A stretch of DNA of 64,000 nt, taken from positions 496,001 through 560,000 of the forward strand of contig NZ_JACA01000001.1 of assembly GCF_000520995.1 (NCBI RefSeq), in the 5' to 3' direction. Positions 16,609 to 26,223 of this stretch are shown here, in pieces. The notes under the pieces are model-generated. The model searched no databases. It saw only the letters and a list, made by a program, of their open reading frames with translations, and was not told where the DNA came from. Positions within the stretch are counted from its first letter, which is position 1. Every line of letters starts with the position of its first letter. The position numbers were made by a program, and so were the translations under genes. The stretch comes from Aquimarina macrocephali JAMB N27 (lineage in GTDB: Bacteria > Bacteroidota > Bacteroidia > Flavobacteriales > Flavobacteriaceae).

Positions 16609-19600
16609 TTATACATGTTTTAAGGTGATATTATCATTAAAATAAATTAGAATTTTATCTTTTATAGTGTGTCCCATTTTTTCAAGAAGTGATGCATAGC
16701 CCTGTATTTGCATAGCATGAGAAGCATTATGAACTCCTGTTTTATAATCTATTATGGTCGTTAGATTATTTTTATCAATTACTATTCGATCAGGTCGAAA
16801 TAATCTTCCATTAGAAATTATATCTCTTTCATTATGCACTATATTGTCTAAAGAGAAGTATTGAGAAAGCTCTGGGTGGTCTACAATATCCTTTATTTCG
16901 TCATGAAGTATTTCTTTTTCAGAAATAGTAATTTCTCCTGTTTTGTATGCTTCCTCAACAACTCTTTTCACATCCTTATATGTATCTATAGAAGCCATAA
17001 GATCATGTATCAAATTTCCTTTTTCTATTGCACTCTGTTGAGATGTATCCCATAGTTTACCAGAATTAGTTACAATATTTACCTTATATTTTCTCGAGGA
17101 ATCCTCGAATCTAGAAAGTTTAACCACTTTTGGCTTGTCTTCTATATCTGTGTTTATAACCTCTGGTTTTAAAGAGTGACCAAAAGTATATTCCGTTTTT
17201 TGAGGATTCCATTGATCCAAATGTTTTAGATACGCAATTAATTTCCCAGAAAAAGTATTTGGATTACTTTCTCCTTTAGAATTTAATTTCAAATTAGAAA
17301 CAATATACAGCTGTTCTTTTGCACGAGTAAGTACTACATATAATAGATTAAATGCATCTAATTCTAATTGAGCTTGTCTGTTTAAAACAATTTCTTCTGC
17401 ATCTTTACCATACTCAGATATACCTTTATTATAGTTGATAAATACTTCTTCAAAATTGTCATATTTTTTGCTATCCACTGCTAACCATGTTTTGGGCTCT
17501 ATTTCTTCATAGATATCAATATTAGCATATGGATAAATAACACAAGGAAACTCCAGTCCTTTTGCCTTGTGTATTGTCATGATCTGAATTGCCTGCTCTG
17601 TTTCTGGAGCAACAATGCTTAATTTATCTTTTTTGACATGCCAATACCCTAAAAAACCTACAATACCTTCTGTATGTTTTTGAGTAAATGCAAACACAAC
17701 ATCCAGGAAAAATTGTATGTACGCTGTAGTTTTATCGGCAAGAGAAAAACTGGCTATAATATATTCTACTGCATCATAAAGAGGTTTTATAGCTACTTTG
17801 GTAAGATCAAAATCAAGACCTAGAGTTTTAAGCTCAGAGGAAAATGTATTCTTATTACTATTTATCATTTTTTCCAGAAATAAATGCTTTTCTTCTATTG
17901 AAAACTTCTCGGTCAAGAAATGTAATACGTTGATTTTTGATTGTAGATGATCTGGTTGTATACACCAGGTAAGTAGGTCAATAATAAATACAACTTGAGG
18001 AGCATTATTAATTAATAATGTCTCTGAAGAAATTATAGATAGTCCTTTCTGGGTAAGAAGATCTGCTATGGCAGCTCCTTCTTTTTGCTTTCTTACGATA
18101 ACACATATTTCATTGAGAGGATATCCCTTTTTGTTTAGTTCGAGTACAGTTTCATATACTTTCTCGGGGTATAAGTCATTCTCCTGAGCTACATTTTTAG
18201 CTTCAACAAATGATATATTAATATATCCATCTTTTTTGGAGTTAACTTCTTGTTTATTACCCAATACATATAATTCCCGATGTTTTTCATTTTTAAAATC
18301 ACCAGATAAAAAGGTAAATAGGCTATTATTGAATTTAATAATTTCTTCGTGACTACGATAGTTTCTAGGGAGATTAAGAACTTGTTTTTCTTGTATCGAA
18401 AAAGGGTTTTCATCAGAAGATAAATTGATAAATTGTTCTGCTTTCCCTCCTCTCCATCGATAAATTGCCTGTTTTGCATCTCCTACTATGGTAACTTGCC
18501 CTCTTTTACCTGTTAACGTTTCTGTTGAAACCGCATTATCAATAAGAGGGATCAAATTACTCCATTGTAATTCTGAAGTATCCTGAAATTCATCAATAAA
18601 ATAATCTCTATACCGCTCTCCTAAACGTTCGTATATAAACGGAGCTGGCTGATCCTTAATTGCATTACTTATAATCGTATTAAATTCTGATATCAATAGA
18701 ATTTTTCTTTCCTTTTTGATTTCGATTAACTCCTTATTAATTGCATTTAATACTGAAAGAGGGGTAAGGTTTTTGGTAATGTTCTGGAAAAAACCAATTC
18801 GTATTAATGATTGCTTTGTTTTTAGAAAGGCTTCTTCTATAGCGGGTCTAATGCTATCGATTATTTCTTTTTTATGAGAGTCTAACTTAGCATTATAGAA
18901 AGAAGCTTCTTGTATATTTTGTTTCCAGACTGCTTTAAAATCTGCTTTCACTTCACCTTCTACAAGTTTTAAAAAATGGTTAGGAATTGAGCTGCGAGTA
19001 AAATCTGCATATTCTACTCCTTGGGTTTTTATTAATTGTAAAATTGTATTCGACTCAGAAATAATATCTTTCTTACATTCGACAACTCTGTGATTCAACT
19101 GTTTTTTCAGGATCTCAAAATCAGTAATTGTTTTATGCGAAAGTTTATTGAGATGTTCTCTATCATTTTCACTAAACAACAATCTGGCTATCTTATTAAG
19201 CTCTATAGTGATATCCCAACTTTTATCATCCTCAAGCTTGCTGATTGCAAAATCAACAATCAACCTGGTCAACTCTTCGTTTAGTCCTATCTTGGCAACT
19301 ACTGCGTCTACAGCTTCTTCAATTAAAGAATCTGTATCCATTTCGATCTCAAAATTCATAGGAATCCCTAAATCATGTGCAAATGTCCTGATTACTCTAT
19401 GTGTAAATGTATCAATAGTAACAACATCAAATGCCGCATAATTATGAAGAATACTTCTAAGAATTCGTTTTGCTTTTTGTTTAAGTTCGAGTTCAGGAAT
19501 TTTGGTCTCTGCACTTAATTCATTTAGTAAACTCTGGTGTTTTGACGAAGTATCAAGAGCACTAATAGCAACAAGGTTCTCTAATATTCTGGATTTCATC

Positions 19601-19761
19601 TCGGCAACTGCTTTATTTGTAAAAGTAATTGCCAAGATATTCTTATAACTGTCCCTAAACTCTCCTTTTAAAAGAGCAATTAAATATGCTTTTACCAAAG
19701 TATAGGTTTTACCGGCACCAGCAGCAGCATTATAAACAATAAAAGCAGTAGTCGAATTCAA
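16609..19761 (-). CDS. UvrD/AddA-like helicase-nuclease
   Basis: A 1050-residue superfamily-1 helicase with a nuclease domain. Walker A is NAAAGAGKTYTLVKAYL (residues 10-26), followed by ITFTNKAVAEMKSRIL. Motif II is IDEFQDTSELQW near residue 393, then GDAKQAIYRWRGGKAEQF (motif III). UvrD C-terminal motifs are TIHKAKGLEFPCVIYP (about 730) and LLYVVLTRAKEQLYI (about 815). A PD-(D/E)XK-type end has TTIIDYKTGVH near 1012. This fits the AddA/RecB-like motor of break repair, partner to the AddB-like protein at 12026-14761. The ATG at 19761 gives Walker A its usual position near the N-terminus. Confidence 0.9.
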   Translation of the reverse strand: MNSTTAFIVYNAAAGAGKTYTLVKAYLIALLKGEFRDSYKNILAITFTNKAVAEMKSRILENLVAISALDTSSKHQSLLNELSAETKIPELELKQKAKRILRSILHNYAAFDVVTIDTFTHRVIRTFAHDLGIPMNFEIEMDTDSLIEEAVDAVVAKIGLNEELTRLIVDFAISKLEDDKSWDITIELNKIARLLFSENDREHLNKLSHKTITDFEILKKQLNHRVVECKKDIISESNTILQLIKTQGVEYADFTRSSIPNHFLKLVEGEVKADFKAVWKQNIQEASFYNAKLDSHKKEIIDSIRPAIEEAFLKTKQSLIRIGFFQNITKNLTPLSVLNAINKELIEIKKERKILLISEFNTIISNAIKDQPAPFIYERLGERYRDYFIDEFQDTSELQWSNLIPLIDNAVSTETLTGKRGQVTIVGDAKQAIYRWRGGKAEQFINLSSDENPFSIQEKQVLNLPRNYRSHEEIIKFNNSLFTFLSGDFKNEKHRELYVLGNKQEVNSKKDGYINISFVEAKNVAQENDLYPEKVYETVLELNKKGYPLNEICVIVRKQKEGAAIADLLTQKGLSIISSETLLINNAPQVVFIIDLLTWCIQPDHLQSKINVLHFLTEKFSIEEKHLFLEKMINSNKNTFSSELKTLGLDFDLTKVAIKPLYDAVEYIIASFSLADKTTAYIQFFLDVVFAFTQKHTEGIVGFLGYWHVKKDKLSIVAPETEQAIQIMTIHKAKGLEFPCVIYPYANIDIYEEIEPKTWLAVDSKKYDNFEEVFINYNKGISEYGKDAEEIVLNRQAQLELDAFNLLYVVLTRAKEQLYIVSNLKLNSKGESNPNTFSGKLIAYLKHLDQWNPQKTEYTFGHSLKPEVINTDIEDKPKVVKLSRFEDSSRKYKVNIVTNSGKLWDTSQQSAIEKGNLIHDLMASIDTYKDVKRVVEEAYKTGEITISEKEILHDEIKDIVDHPELSQYFSLDNIVHNERDIISNGRLFRPDRIVIDKNNLTTIIDYKTGVHNASHAMQIQGYASLLEKMGHTIKDKILIYFNDNITLKHV

Positions 19762-19908
19762 TTCTTTTTTTTACTAAAATACTAAAACCCGAAATTCTTA
19801 TACTATCGATTTCTATAAAATTATAATAACAAAAAGGTTGTTTTTACTATCCTGCGGGTTTTAATTAATTTATAACAATTATAAATTTTTATTCATCATT
19901 CGAATTGT

Positions 19909-19916
19909 TAAATTTG
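19909..19916 (+). promoter_or_regulatory. -7 box ahead of the superoxide dismutase gene
   Basis: TAAATTTG matches TAnnTTTG exactly and lies 39 nt before the sod ATG. The -33 region is only a T run without the usual G, so the promoter may be weak or regulated. Confidence 0.5.
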
Positions 19917-19954
19917 ATGTCGCTTTTATTTTTTATTAATTAAAATAATAACAT

Positions 19955-20563
19955 ATGTCATTCGAATTACCAAAATTAAACTACGCTTTTGATGCGTTAG
20001 AACCTCATATAGATGCTCGTACCATGGAAATTCATCATGATAAACATCATGCTGGATATACTAGTAAATTAAATGCTGCACTTGAAGGAACTGATCTTGA
20101 GGGTAAAACCATTGAAAATATTCTTATTAATCTAGATATGTCAAACGGTGCTGTTAGAAATAACGGTGGTGGATATTATAATCATAATTTATTTTGGGAG
20201 ATAATGTCACCTAATGGTGGAGAAAAACCTTCTGGTGAGATTGCAGATGCAATTAATGCTGCATATGGATCTTTTGATGCTTTTAAAGAAGCATTCTCAA
20301 AAGCAGCTGCGACCAGATTTGGATCTGGATGGGCTTGGTTATGTGTACATCAAGGAGGGAAAGTAGAAATCTGCTCTACACCTAATCAAGATAATCCTCT
20401 AATGCCAGGTATTGGATGCGGAGGAACTCCTATCCTTGCACTAGATGTTTGGGAACATGCATATTATTTAAACTATCAAAACCGTCGTCCGGATTATGTT
20501 TCAGCATTTTTTAATGTAATTGACTGGAACGAAGTGGCTAGCCGATATGCTCAAGGAAAATAA
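19955..20563 (+). CDS. superoxide dismutase (Fe/Mn family)
   Basis: A 202-residue cytosolic enzyme that converts superoxide to peroxide and oxygen. The N-terminal helix has [17 protein letters not shown] with the first metal His at residue 27. [11 protein letters not shown] near 80 supplies the second His, and [18 protein letters not shown] near 165 supplies the Asp and last His. [17 protein letters not shown] is the usual strand region. No signal peptide is present. Fe versus Mn cannot be decided here. It has its own promoter and terminator and is monocistronic. Confidence 0.95.
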   Translation: MSFELPKLNYAFDALEPHIDARTMEIHHDKHHAGYTSKLNAALEGTDLEGKTIENILINLDMSNGAVRNNGGGYYNHNLFWEIMSPNGGEKPSGEIADAINAAYGSFDAFKEAFSKAAATRFGSGWAWLCVHQGGKVEICSTPNQDNPLMPGIGCGGTPILALDVWEHAYYLNYQNRRPDYVSAFFNVIDWNEVASRYAQGK

Positions 20564-20588
20564 GTGATATTATATATTTAACAAAAAG

Positions 20589-20619
20589 AAAAAGAGTTGC
20601 AGTATTGTGACTCTTTTTT
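20589..20619 (+). terminator. terminator after superoxide dismutase
   Basis: AAAAAGAGT and ACTCTTTTTT pair around a 12-nt loop, 26 nt after the sod stop codon, with the T run on the plus strand. Confidence 0.75.
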
Positions 20620-20650
20620 ATGTGAAAGTGTTACGAAATGTTGGAAAATA

Positions 20651-20678
20651 AAAAAAGGTGGAAGAACCACCTTTTTTT
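20651..20678. terminator. bidirectional terminator between sod and the PurF gene
   Basis: AAAAAAGGTGG-AAGAA-CCACCTTTTTTT is a compact stem with A/T runs on both sides, so it can stop transcripts from either direction of this convergent pair. The 150 nt from here to the PurF stop at 20832 show no other feature. Confidence 0.8.
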
Positions 20679-20831
20679 GCCCCAAATCTACCATGAACTT
20701 AACCTACTTATGCTATGGCTTTGCTAATATAGAACGTTATTTCATAGTGAAAAAATGTTTTAGACGAAAGGTCAAAATACTTGTTGAAATACACAAATTA
20801 ACCCTTTTTAATAACAAACATTTTTGTTTTT

Positions 20832-22730
20832 TTAATAAGCTCTTTCATTTTTACCTTCAAAGAAGTTTATAAAAGCCTTATTTACAACTCTGTTTCCTCC
20901 TATTGTTGGATAATCTCCTGTAAAATACCAATCTCCAAGGTTCTTAGGACACGCCTGATGAAGGTTATCAACGGTCTGATAAATAATCTTTACTTTAGCT
21001 TTTACTGATGTATCACTTAACAATTCTGATATTTTATCACTTATTTCCTGATCAGAAAATCCGCTATAGATTTCTTTTACAAAATTTTGCACCTCTGAGT
21101 CCACTAGATTTTCTTGAGCTTTACATTTTTCATAAACCTGCTCTACCAAATCATAATTCCCATTTTCTTTTAAAAGCTCTAATGTTGCTTTAAATGCGAT
21201 TAAACCTTCTAATCTTGCCATATCAATTCCGTAACAATCAGGATAACGAATTTGCGGTGCCGAAGAAACAATAACGATTTTCTTTGGCTTCAATCTATCC
21301 ATCATCTTGATAATACTCTTTTTCAGCGTTGTTCCTCTAACGATACTATCATCAATTATGACTAAATTATCTTCTTGTTTTACTACACCATAAGTCACAT
21401 CATAGACATGAGCTACCAAATCATCTCTACTACGATCTTCTGTAATAAAGGTACGAAGCTTAGCATCTTTGATTGCAATTTTCTCTGTTCTTAATCTGTA
21501 TGAGAGAATTTCTGATAGACGCTCATCTGTTAATGTTTCTTTTTCTGAAAGTATAGTTTCGTTCTTCTGCTTATTTAATTCATCCTGAGCAGCTTCAACC
21601 ATACCGTAGAAAGAGGTTTCGGCTGTGTTCGGAATAAAAGAAAAAACAGTATTTACTGTATCATGATTAATTTCTTTTAAGACCTGAGGCATAATCAACC
21701 TTCCCAAACTCTTTCTTTCCTCATAAATCTCAGCATCACTTCCACGTGAAAAATAAATACGTTCAAAAGAACATGCTTTCCGTTCTAGTGGATCAATAAT
21801 TCTATCTACAGAAGTATCTCCGTTCTTTTTGACGATAATTGCTTTTCCCGGATCAAGCTCTAGTACATCATCAAAAGCAACATTAAATACTGTTTGAATA
21901 ACAGGCCTTTCTGATGCTACAACTACCACTTCATCGTCTTTATAATAGTATGTTGGCCTGATTCCTGCAGGATCTCTTAAAACAAAAGCATCACCATGTC
22001 CAAGCATTCCTGCCATGGCATAACCTCCATCCCAGTCTCTTGATGATTTTTTAAGGATTTTAGCCACATTTAATCGTTCTGCAATTTGCGGAGAGGCTTC
22101 ATTTTTATTAAACCCTTCTTTCTTTAATTTCTTATATAACTTGGCTACTTCAGAATCCAAAAAGTGGCCGATTTTTTCCATTACAGTAACGGTATCTACC
22201 TTATCTTTTGGGTGCTGTCCTAATCTTACAAGATTATTAAATAACACATCATTGTTAGTCATATTGAAGTTACCTGCTACAATAAGATTACGATGCATCC
22301 AATTGTTCTGTCTTAAAAAAGGATGAACACTCTCTACACTATTCTTGCCAAATGTCCCGTAACGCACATGTCCCAGAAGTACTTCTCCTATATAAGGAAT
22401 ATTCTTTTTCTGTAGTTCGACATCATCAGCATATTCTGGATGATCCACCAATTCTTTATTAATTCTATCATTAATCTGAGAAAAAATATCTTGTATTGGC
22501 TGTGATTCACTAGATCGAACCCTGCTTATGTATCGTTCACCAGGAGCCGTGTCTAATTTAATACTTGCAAATCCAGCACCATCTTGACCGCGATTATGTT
22601 GTTTTTCCATCATTAGATACATTTTATTTACTCCATAAAATGCACTACCGTATTTTTCTTTATAATACTCTAATGGTTTTAGTAGTCTGATAAATGCTAT
22701 ACCGCATTCGTGTTTTAACGCATCACTCAT
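20832..22730 (-). CDS. purF: amidophosphoribosyltransferase
   Basis: A 632-residue enzyme of the long Bacteroidota form; it makes 5-phosphoribosylamine from PRPP and glutamine, the first step of purine synthesis. The class-II glutamine amidotransferase domain begins after a short propeptide (MSDALKHECGIAF), with Cys9 as the nucleophile. NRGQDGAG (46-53) and GHVRYGTFG (120-128) are further glutaminase motifs. The phosphoribosyltransferase half carries RDPAGIRP (252-259) and the PRPP loop VIIDDSIVRGTTLKKS (457-472). The C-terminal extension beyond about 540 is usual in this phylum. It lies just downstream of the PfkB kinase gene's terminator region on the same strand. Confidence 0.88.
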   Translation of the reverse strand: MSDALKHECGIAFIRLLKPLEYYKEKYGSAFYGVNKMYLMMEKQHNRGQDGAGFASIKLDTAPGERYISRVRSSESQPIQDIFSQINDRINKELVDHPEYADDVELQKKNIPYIGEVLLGHVRYGTFGKNSVESVHPFLRQNNWMHRNLIVAGNFNMTNNDVLFNNLVRLGQHPKDKVDTVTVMEKIGHFLDSEVAKLYKKLKKEGFNKNEASPQIAERLNVAKILKKSSRDWDGGYAMAGMLGHGDAFVLRDPAGIRPTYYYKDDEVVVVASERPVIQTVFNVAFDDVLELDPGKAIIVKKNGDTSVDRIIDPLERKACSFERIYFSRGSDAEIYEERKSLGRLIMPQVLKEINHDTVNTVFSFIPNTAETSFYGMVEAAQDELNKQKNETILSEKETLTDERLSEILSYRLRTEKIAIKDAKLRTFITEDRSRDDLVAHVYDVTYGVVKQEDNLVIIDDSIVRGTTLKKSIIKMMDRLKPKKIVIVSSAPQIRYPDCYGIDMARLEGLIAFKATLELLKENGNYDLVEQVYEKCKAQENLVDSEVQNFVKEIYSGFSDQEISDKISELLSDTSVKAKVKIIYQTVDNLHQACPKNLGDWYFTGDYPTIGGNRVVNKAFINFFEGKNERAY

Positions 22731-22770
22731 TGTATTCCAAAATTCTAAATGTTGTTGTGTTAATCATAAT

Positions 22771-22801
22771 TAAAAAAGCCCCAAACAATTGCTTTAGGGC
22801 T
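22771..22801 (-). terminator. terminator after the PfkB kinase gene
   Basis: Leftward, AGCCC-TAAA and TTTG-GGGCT pair around GCAATTG, followed by TTTTTT. It lies 11 nt after the kinase stop and before the PurF start at 22730. Confidence 0.8.
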
Positions 22802-22811
22802 ATACTTTATA

Positions 22812-23741
22812 TCAAGACAATTCTATCTCGAATTGTGTTAACTCTCTAAACTGCTGAAGTCGCTTCTGGACCTCATCGCGATTTAAATTTTCCATTCGCT
22901 CTGTACCAAATTTCTCTACACAAAAAGATGCGAGGTTTGAAGCATGAATAATTGCTTTTTTCATATTCTCAAATGAAATATCATCTGTCTTGGTTAGATA
23001 TCCCGAGAAACCTCCTGCAAATGTATCTCCAGCACCGGTAGGATCAAAAACTTCTTCTAATGGTAGTGCAGGAGCAAAGAAAATCTGTTCTTTATGAAAT
23101 AATAAAGCTCCATGTTCTCCTTTTTTAATCACAACATACTTTGGACCCATCTTTTCGATTGCTCTGGCTGCTTTTACCAAAGAATATTCTCCGCTTAATT
23201 GTCTAGCCTCTTCATCATTGATAGTAATTACATCTACTTTTGAAATCACTTTTAGAAGATCTCCTAAAAAAGCATCTTCCATCCAAAAATTCATAGTATC
23301 TAATATCGTAAGTTTTGGGGTAGTAGTAAGTTGTTCTAAAACACCAAGTTGTACTAACGGGTTTAGATTTCCTAGCATCACAATGTCAGCACCTTTGTAA
23401 TCATCAGGAACCACAGGATTAAAATCAGCAAGTACATTAAGTTGTGTATCTAATGTATCTCTTGAATTTAAATCATTATGATATCGACCACTCCAGAAAA
23501 AAGTCTTTCCTCCTTTTACGATTTCTACAGCAGACGTGTCAATATTTTTTTCCTGAAGGAGAGAAAGATAATCCAAAGGGAAATCTTCTCCAACTACAGA
23601 GACAACTGCTGAAGAAACATTGAAATTTGAGGCAGAAAGCGCAATATAAGGCGCTGCTCCTCCTAATATCTTATCTGTTTTACCAAAAGGCGTTTCAATA
23701 GCATCAAAGGCAATAGAACCTACAATAAGTAATTTACTCAT
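22812..23741 (-). CDS. PfkB-family sugar or nucleoside kinase
   Basis: A 309-residue ribokinase-fold kinase. The N-terminus has the substrate-side GGAAPYIALSASNF segment (about 28-41). The ATP/anion-hole signature DPTGAGDTFAGGFSGYL sits near residue 236 with the catalytic Asp. TINDEEARQLSG near 180 is also typical. It phosphorylates a sugar or nucleoside; the place beside purF hints at ribose or adenosine, but this is only context. A clean promoter lies directly upstream (23765-23793) and a terminator follows. Confidence 0.88.
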   Translation of the reverse strand: MSKLLIVGSIAFDAIETPFGKTDKILGGAAPYIALSASNFNVSSAVVSVVGEDFPLDYLSLLQEKNIDTSAVEIVKGGKTFFWSGRYHNDLNSRDTLDTQLNVLADFNPVVPDDYKGADIVMLGNLNPLVQLGVLEQLTTTPKLTILDTMNFWMEDAFLGDLLKVISKVDVITINDEEARQLSGEYSLVKAARAIEKMGPKYVVIKKGEHGALLFHKEQIFFAPALPLEEVFDPTGAGDTFAGGFSGYLTKTDDISFENMKKAIIHASNLASFCVEKFGTERMENLNRDEVQKRLQQFRELTQFEIELS

Positions 23742-23764
23742 ACAACTAGCGTAATAATTTTTTG

Positions 23765-23793
23765 CAAATATACGTTTTACTTTTAAGTACCAA
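23765..23793 (-). promoter_or_regulatory. promoter of the PfkB kinase gene
   Basis: Minus strand TTG (23793-23791), 18 nt, then TATATTTG (23772-23765), 24 nt before the ATG. This fits the Bacteroidota consensus with a spacer one base short. Confidence 0.6.
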
Positions 23794-24184
23794 GAAGATT
23801 AATACAAAGGTTATTTTCTATCAGAATCTACAAGTATTTTTCTTTATAATTTTACTTGCTGTTTGATAAATTTAAATCAAGAAATCTAAATTTTATTACT
23901 CATTACAGAAATGGTAAGCACGTAATACTCCTTTTACAAATTGCTATATGATTTTGGTCTTTTCAATTTCAACCACAACATGCTTTAAATCAGAATTTAA
24001 CCTCTACATTCTATTCTATTGAAAATAATTTCGATTTATGCTTATTAATTTATGAAAATGATAATTTTTTGGCGCTAAAATTTAGAAAAAACTATAATAT
24101 CCAAAAAAAAAATTAAAAAATGCTAAAATAATCTTAAAAAAATAACGTTATTTACCCAATACAAACTCAAACTTATAATTAATT
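23794..24184. other. intergenic region before the astacin gene, no gene seen
   Basis: AT-rich sequence between divergent genes. I see no plausible coding frame and no full promoter consensus for the astacin gene. Directly before its ATG is TACAAACTCAAACTTATAAT, a leader wording close to ACACAAACTCAACTTAT in the repeat modules at 6.8 and 7.2 kb. Confidence 0.5.
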
Positions 24185-25261
24185 ATGAAAAAATTAAATT
24201 TAGCTAAACTCGTTTTAGTTACATCGCTTTCGGTTTTATTCTTCAATTGCGAAAAAGATTCTGAAGACATTATCGAAACAAATCAACATGCAGATGCAAA
24301 AGCTGCTCATGTATGTGTCGAAAAATGGAATACTAACGAGAATGATTCAAAAGCTGCCAGTGTTAAAGCAAAAGAATGGCAAGCCGGTCAAACTATTCGA
24401 GTGAAATTCTTAAATGGTAATAATTTTGTACAATCCAAAGTTAAGCAATATGCTGTAGCGTGGGAAAGTCATGCGAATATTAAATTTGAATGGGTTTCTT
24501 CAAACAGCAGTGCTAACATCAAAATTGGTTTTAAAGAAGGTCAATTTGCAAACGATGGTGGATCTTGGTCTTATTTAGGAACTGATTCTAATGACCATGC
24601 ACATAGTATGCATTTTGGATGGTTTAACAACAACACTTCTGATACAGAGTTTAGAAGAACTACAATTCACGAATTTGGACATGCTCTTGGTTTAATTCAC
24701 GAACATCAAAATCCTGTAGCTGGAATTAACTGGGATAAAGAGGCAGTTTATGCATACTATGCTGGACCACCAAACAACTGGAGTAGAGCACAGGTAGATA
24801 ACAACCTATTCAGACGTTATGAAGCAAATATTTCTAACTACAGTGCATACGATCCATTATCAATAATGCATTACCCTATTCCTGCAGCACATACTACAGA
24901 TGGTGTTTCCGTAGGAAGTAATTCTCAATTATCTGCAACAGATAAATCTTTTATAGCTACTATATATCCTGGTTCTAATACTGGTGGTGGTAACTGTGAT
25001 GGTGTAGCAGCATATAATAGTAATACTTCTTATTCTACTGGAGATAAAGTAACATATAATGGAGATTTATACCAAAAAACTGCTACTTCATGGAATAACC
25101 TTGGAGCTTGTGATAGCGCTCCTAGTACTGATATTTGTGCTGGTGTAGCAGCATATAATAGTAATGCTTCTTATTCTGTTGGAGATAAAGTAACATATCA
25201 AGGAACTTTATACCAAAGAACTGCAACATCATGGAATAATCTTGGTGCATGTGGTAACTAA
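24185..25261 (+). CDS. astacin-family (M12A) zinc metalloprotease lipoprotein with two C-terminal binding repeats
   Basis: A 358-residue exported protease. The signal ends in SVLFFNC (lipobox Cys at residue 23), so it is probably membrane-anchored. The catalytic domain (about 60-265) has the zinc site HEFGHALGLIHEH near 160-172, with Glu as base and three His ligands, and the Met-turn SIMHYP near 223. The C-terminus carries two nearly identical 40-residue modules (C-x-GVAAYNSN-x-SY-x-x-GDKVTY...ATSWNNLGAC) of the small chitin/cellulose-binding CBM5/12-like type, which may hold it on a glycan. It is monocistronic with a terminator. Confidence 0.9.
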   Translation: MKKLNLAKLVLVTSLSVLFFNCEKDSEDIIETNQHADAKAAHVCVEKWNTNENDSKAASVKAKEWQAGQTIRVKFLNGNNFVQSKVKQYAVAWESHANIKFEWVSSNSSANIKIGFKEGQFANDGGSWSYLGTDSNDHAHSMHFGWFNNNTSDTEFRRTTIHEFGHALGLIHEHQNPVAGINWDKEAVYAYYAGPPNNWSRAQVDNNLFRRYEANISNYSAYDPLSIMHYPIPAAHTTDGVSVGSNSQLSATDKSFIATIYPGSNTGGGNCDGVAAYNSNTSYSTGDKVTYNGDLYQKTATSWNNLGACDSAPSTDICAGVAAYNSNASYSVGDKVTYQGTLYQRTATSWNNLGACGN

Positions 25262-25324
25262 AAGAAAAGGTAACCACAAACCTAGTTTGTTCGATACATT
25301 AGATTAAAAAATCTTATTTATATA

Positions 25325-25355
25325 AAAATGCTCCGGAAGAATACCGGAGCATTTT
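25325..25355. terminator. bidirectional terminator between astacin and RNase H genes
   Basis: AAAATGCTCCGG and CCGGAGCATTTT form a perfect 12-bp stem around AAGAATA, between two convergent genes. Confidence 0.88.
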
Positions 25356-25390
25356 GCATATACATTATTATCCTAAAAATCTTTTTAAAA

Positions 25391-26026
25391 CTATTTTCTA
25401 CCAAAATCTGCAGGTATTTCTCCCCATGCTTTGGTTTCCCATTTTACAATTGTAGTCATATATGTATTTTCTTTGAGCCATTGTGTTGCTCGATCTACCA
25501 AATCAAAGACTTCTTTGTTTTTTGCAGTTCGTTTTAGCTTTGTTCTACATGTCTTTTGTTTTACCCATCCTATTGCTATCTTAGAATCAGAATAAATAAT
25601 ACGATCACTATTTTTCTTTTTAAGATATGCTAGACCATGCACAAGTGCCAAAAACTCTCCTATATTATTTGTTCCTTGTCTAAAAGGCCCCTGGTGAAAA
25701 AGCTGTTTTTCGGTTTGGGTATCTACTCCCCGGTATTCCATCTTACCAGGATTACCACTAGAAGCAGCATCTACCGCTATTGAATATAAATTAGGTTCTC
25801 CTATTTTTGATAATTGTGCTGCAGTAAGTGTTTTTTTAGGTTTACTCTTTCCTTTATAGTCCTCATAATCTCCATTATATGCTTTTTTTGCAATATCAAA
25901 AGAATCAAAAGATTTATACTTTGCGCCGGCATACCCCTTAACAGCCGCTTTACAATCATCCCACTTGGTGTAAATCCCAGGCTTGTGTCCTTCCCAAACC
26001 ACATAAAATTTTTCTTTCTTAGCCAT
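25391..26026 (-). CDS. ribonuclease H with viroplasmin-type N-terminal domain
   Basis: A 211-residue RNase H1-type protein that cuts RNA in RNA-DNA hybrids. Residues 3-45 are the hybrid-binding viroplasmin-like domain (FYVVWEGHKPGIYTKWDDC...KSFDSFDIAKKAY). The catalytic domain from about residue 80 shows the four acids: SIAVDAASSGNPG (Asp), NIGEFLALVHGL (Glu), IIYSDSKIAIGW (Asp), and Asp in EIPADFGRK at the C-terminus. The fused form is common in Bacteroidota. It overlaps no neighbour. Confidence 0.92.
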   Translation of the reverse strand: MAKKEKFYVVWEGHKPGIYTKWDDCKAAVKGYAGAKYKSFDSFDIAKKAYNGDYEDYKGKSKPKKTLTAAQLSKIGEPNLYSIAVDAASSGNPGKMEYRGVDTQTEKQLFHQGPFRQGTNNIGEFLALVHGLAYLKKKNSDRIIYSDSKIAIGWVKQKTCRTKLKRTAKNKEVFDLVDRATQWLKENTYMTTIVKWETKAWGEIPADFGRK

Positions 26027-26082
26027 TCTTATTAATTGATCGTTGTTGGTTGATAGAAATTTTTCTTTTTAAGCGGTTTTTT

Positions 26083-26160
26083 GCGTTAGGGATAGTAGTG
26101 AAAATACCGCATCCCGAGTACTCGGGAGAGGAATTGTAACGTATAGCCCGCTCGAACGCT
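26083..26160. repeat. REP-like palindromic intergenic element
   Basis: The stretch is bounded by GCGTT (26083-26087) and AACGC (26155-26159) as an inverted pair. It contains a perfect 16-bp palindrome, TCCCGAGTACTCGGGA (26112-26127), and the string GTATAGCCCGCTCGAACGC. It is much richer in GC than its surroundings. Similar GCGTTAGGGAT...CCCG...GAACGC intergenic elements are, from memory, frequent in flavobacterial genomes. It lies between purN and the RNase H gene with no coding potential seen. Confidence 0.6.
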
Positions 26161-26223
26161 ATAATAAACAATTAAATTAATAGTATATACAATATTCCTT
26201 TCGTTTCTAACTAATAAGCATCA

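Noticed and set aside
20597-20872. 91-codon plus-strand frame after sod
   Set aside because: It begins inside the sod terminator hairpin, crosses a second terminator and runs into the PurF gene on the other strand; composition is not protein-like.
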